Origin: Antennarius striatus
Lineage: Eukaryota; Chordata; Actinopteri; Lophiiformes; Antennariidae
Assembly: GCF_040054535.1 (NCBI RefSeq)
Contig: NC_090778.1
Location: forward strand, 12,555,501 to 12,619,500
Length of the DNA: 64,000 nt
Direction: 5' to 3'
Shown here piece by piece: positions 63,751 through 64,000 of the stretch; position 1 is the first letter of the stretch, and each line of letters begins with the position of its first letter. A program made the position numbers and the translations under genes. The notes under the pieces are model-generated. The model had not been told where the DNA came from and searched no databases. It was given only the letters and a program-made list of their open reading frames with translations.

Positions 63751-64000
63751 ACGTGTGGTGAGGTTCATGGCTGGTGAGGCAATGATCTCATCATAATTAG
63801 ATTTACAAACATATGAACCTACAGTGCAGCTTATTCACCATTTATTATCAACAGCGAGTGGGTTATTTTTAAAGTCACAGAGCAGAATTATTAGAATTAT
63901 TCATACATACAAACAGTAACAGACAAATAGCACATTTAGTTAAAAAATATGTTATGTTGTTACTACATGTTTGTTTATGTTACGTTTACTTATAAATTAA
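63747..64000. repeat. dispersed repeat, copy 2, running off the window
   Basis: Matches 39041-39270 from gtggtgaggttcatggctgg to the window end. Confidence 0.6.

Overview
The window is a piece of a vertebrate, most probably teleost fish, chromosome. It shows short exons in long AT-rich introns, GT-AG splice sites, long TG/AC, GATA, AAT and CT microsatellites, and a fish-type repeat load: Rex3/RTE-like LINEs, L2/CR1-group LINEs, a Penelope-like element, a Ty3/gypsy element, a tRNA-derived SINE family and a piggyBac-like MITE. There are no operons, phage genes or CRISPR arrays.

Two host genes are recognisable, arranged tail to tail. On the + strand, 288-35755 holds the 3' part of a clade-C fibrillar procollagen gene, best matched to col27a1. 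I resolved 42 triple-helix exons, all in phase 0 and starting with a Gly codon (about 811 residues), then a likely 27-bp telopeptide exon and four exons of a complete C-propeptide (211 residues, eight cysteines, stop at 35753-35755). The gene starts upstream of the window. The helix has three imperfections: two Gly-to-Ala replacements and one four-residue Gly-X-Y-Z insertion. On the - strand, 41570-37437 holds a complete eight-exon gene for a 265-residue classical short-chain dehydrogenase/reductase. Candidate poly(A) signals of the two genes lie about 115 bp apart.

The introns are heavily invaded. Intron 6219-11970 holds a piggyBac-like MITE, two antisense LINE 3' ends and a strikingly C-rich 1.1-kb block. 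Intron 12772-17964 holds a nearly full-length RTE-like LINE split by an L2/CR1-type fragment. Intron 29995-33755 holds a Rex3 copy broken by a further repeat that itself carries a SINE.

Downstream of the SDR gene (41.6-64 kb) I find no intact host gene. From left to right there are microsatellites and short tandem repeats, SINEs, a second RTE-like LINE split by a 3.1-kb L2/CR1-group LINE with a 7-bp target-site duplication, a Penelope-like element with an altered catalytic motif, and a decayed Ty3/gypsy element (54556-62231). The gypsy element sits inside a partial duplication of the col27a1 3' helix exons (53921-63512). That duplicate has lost splice sites and reading frame and is a pseudogene. 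No new biological system is evident; the notable content is the collagen gene structure, the nested insertions, the duplicated collagen segment and the SINE hairpin.
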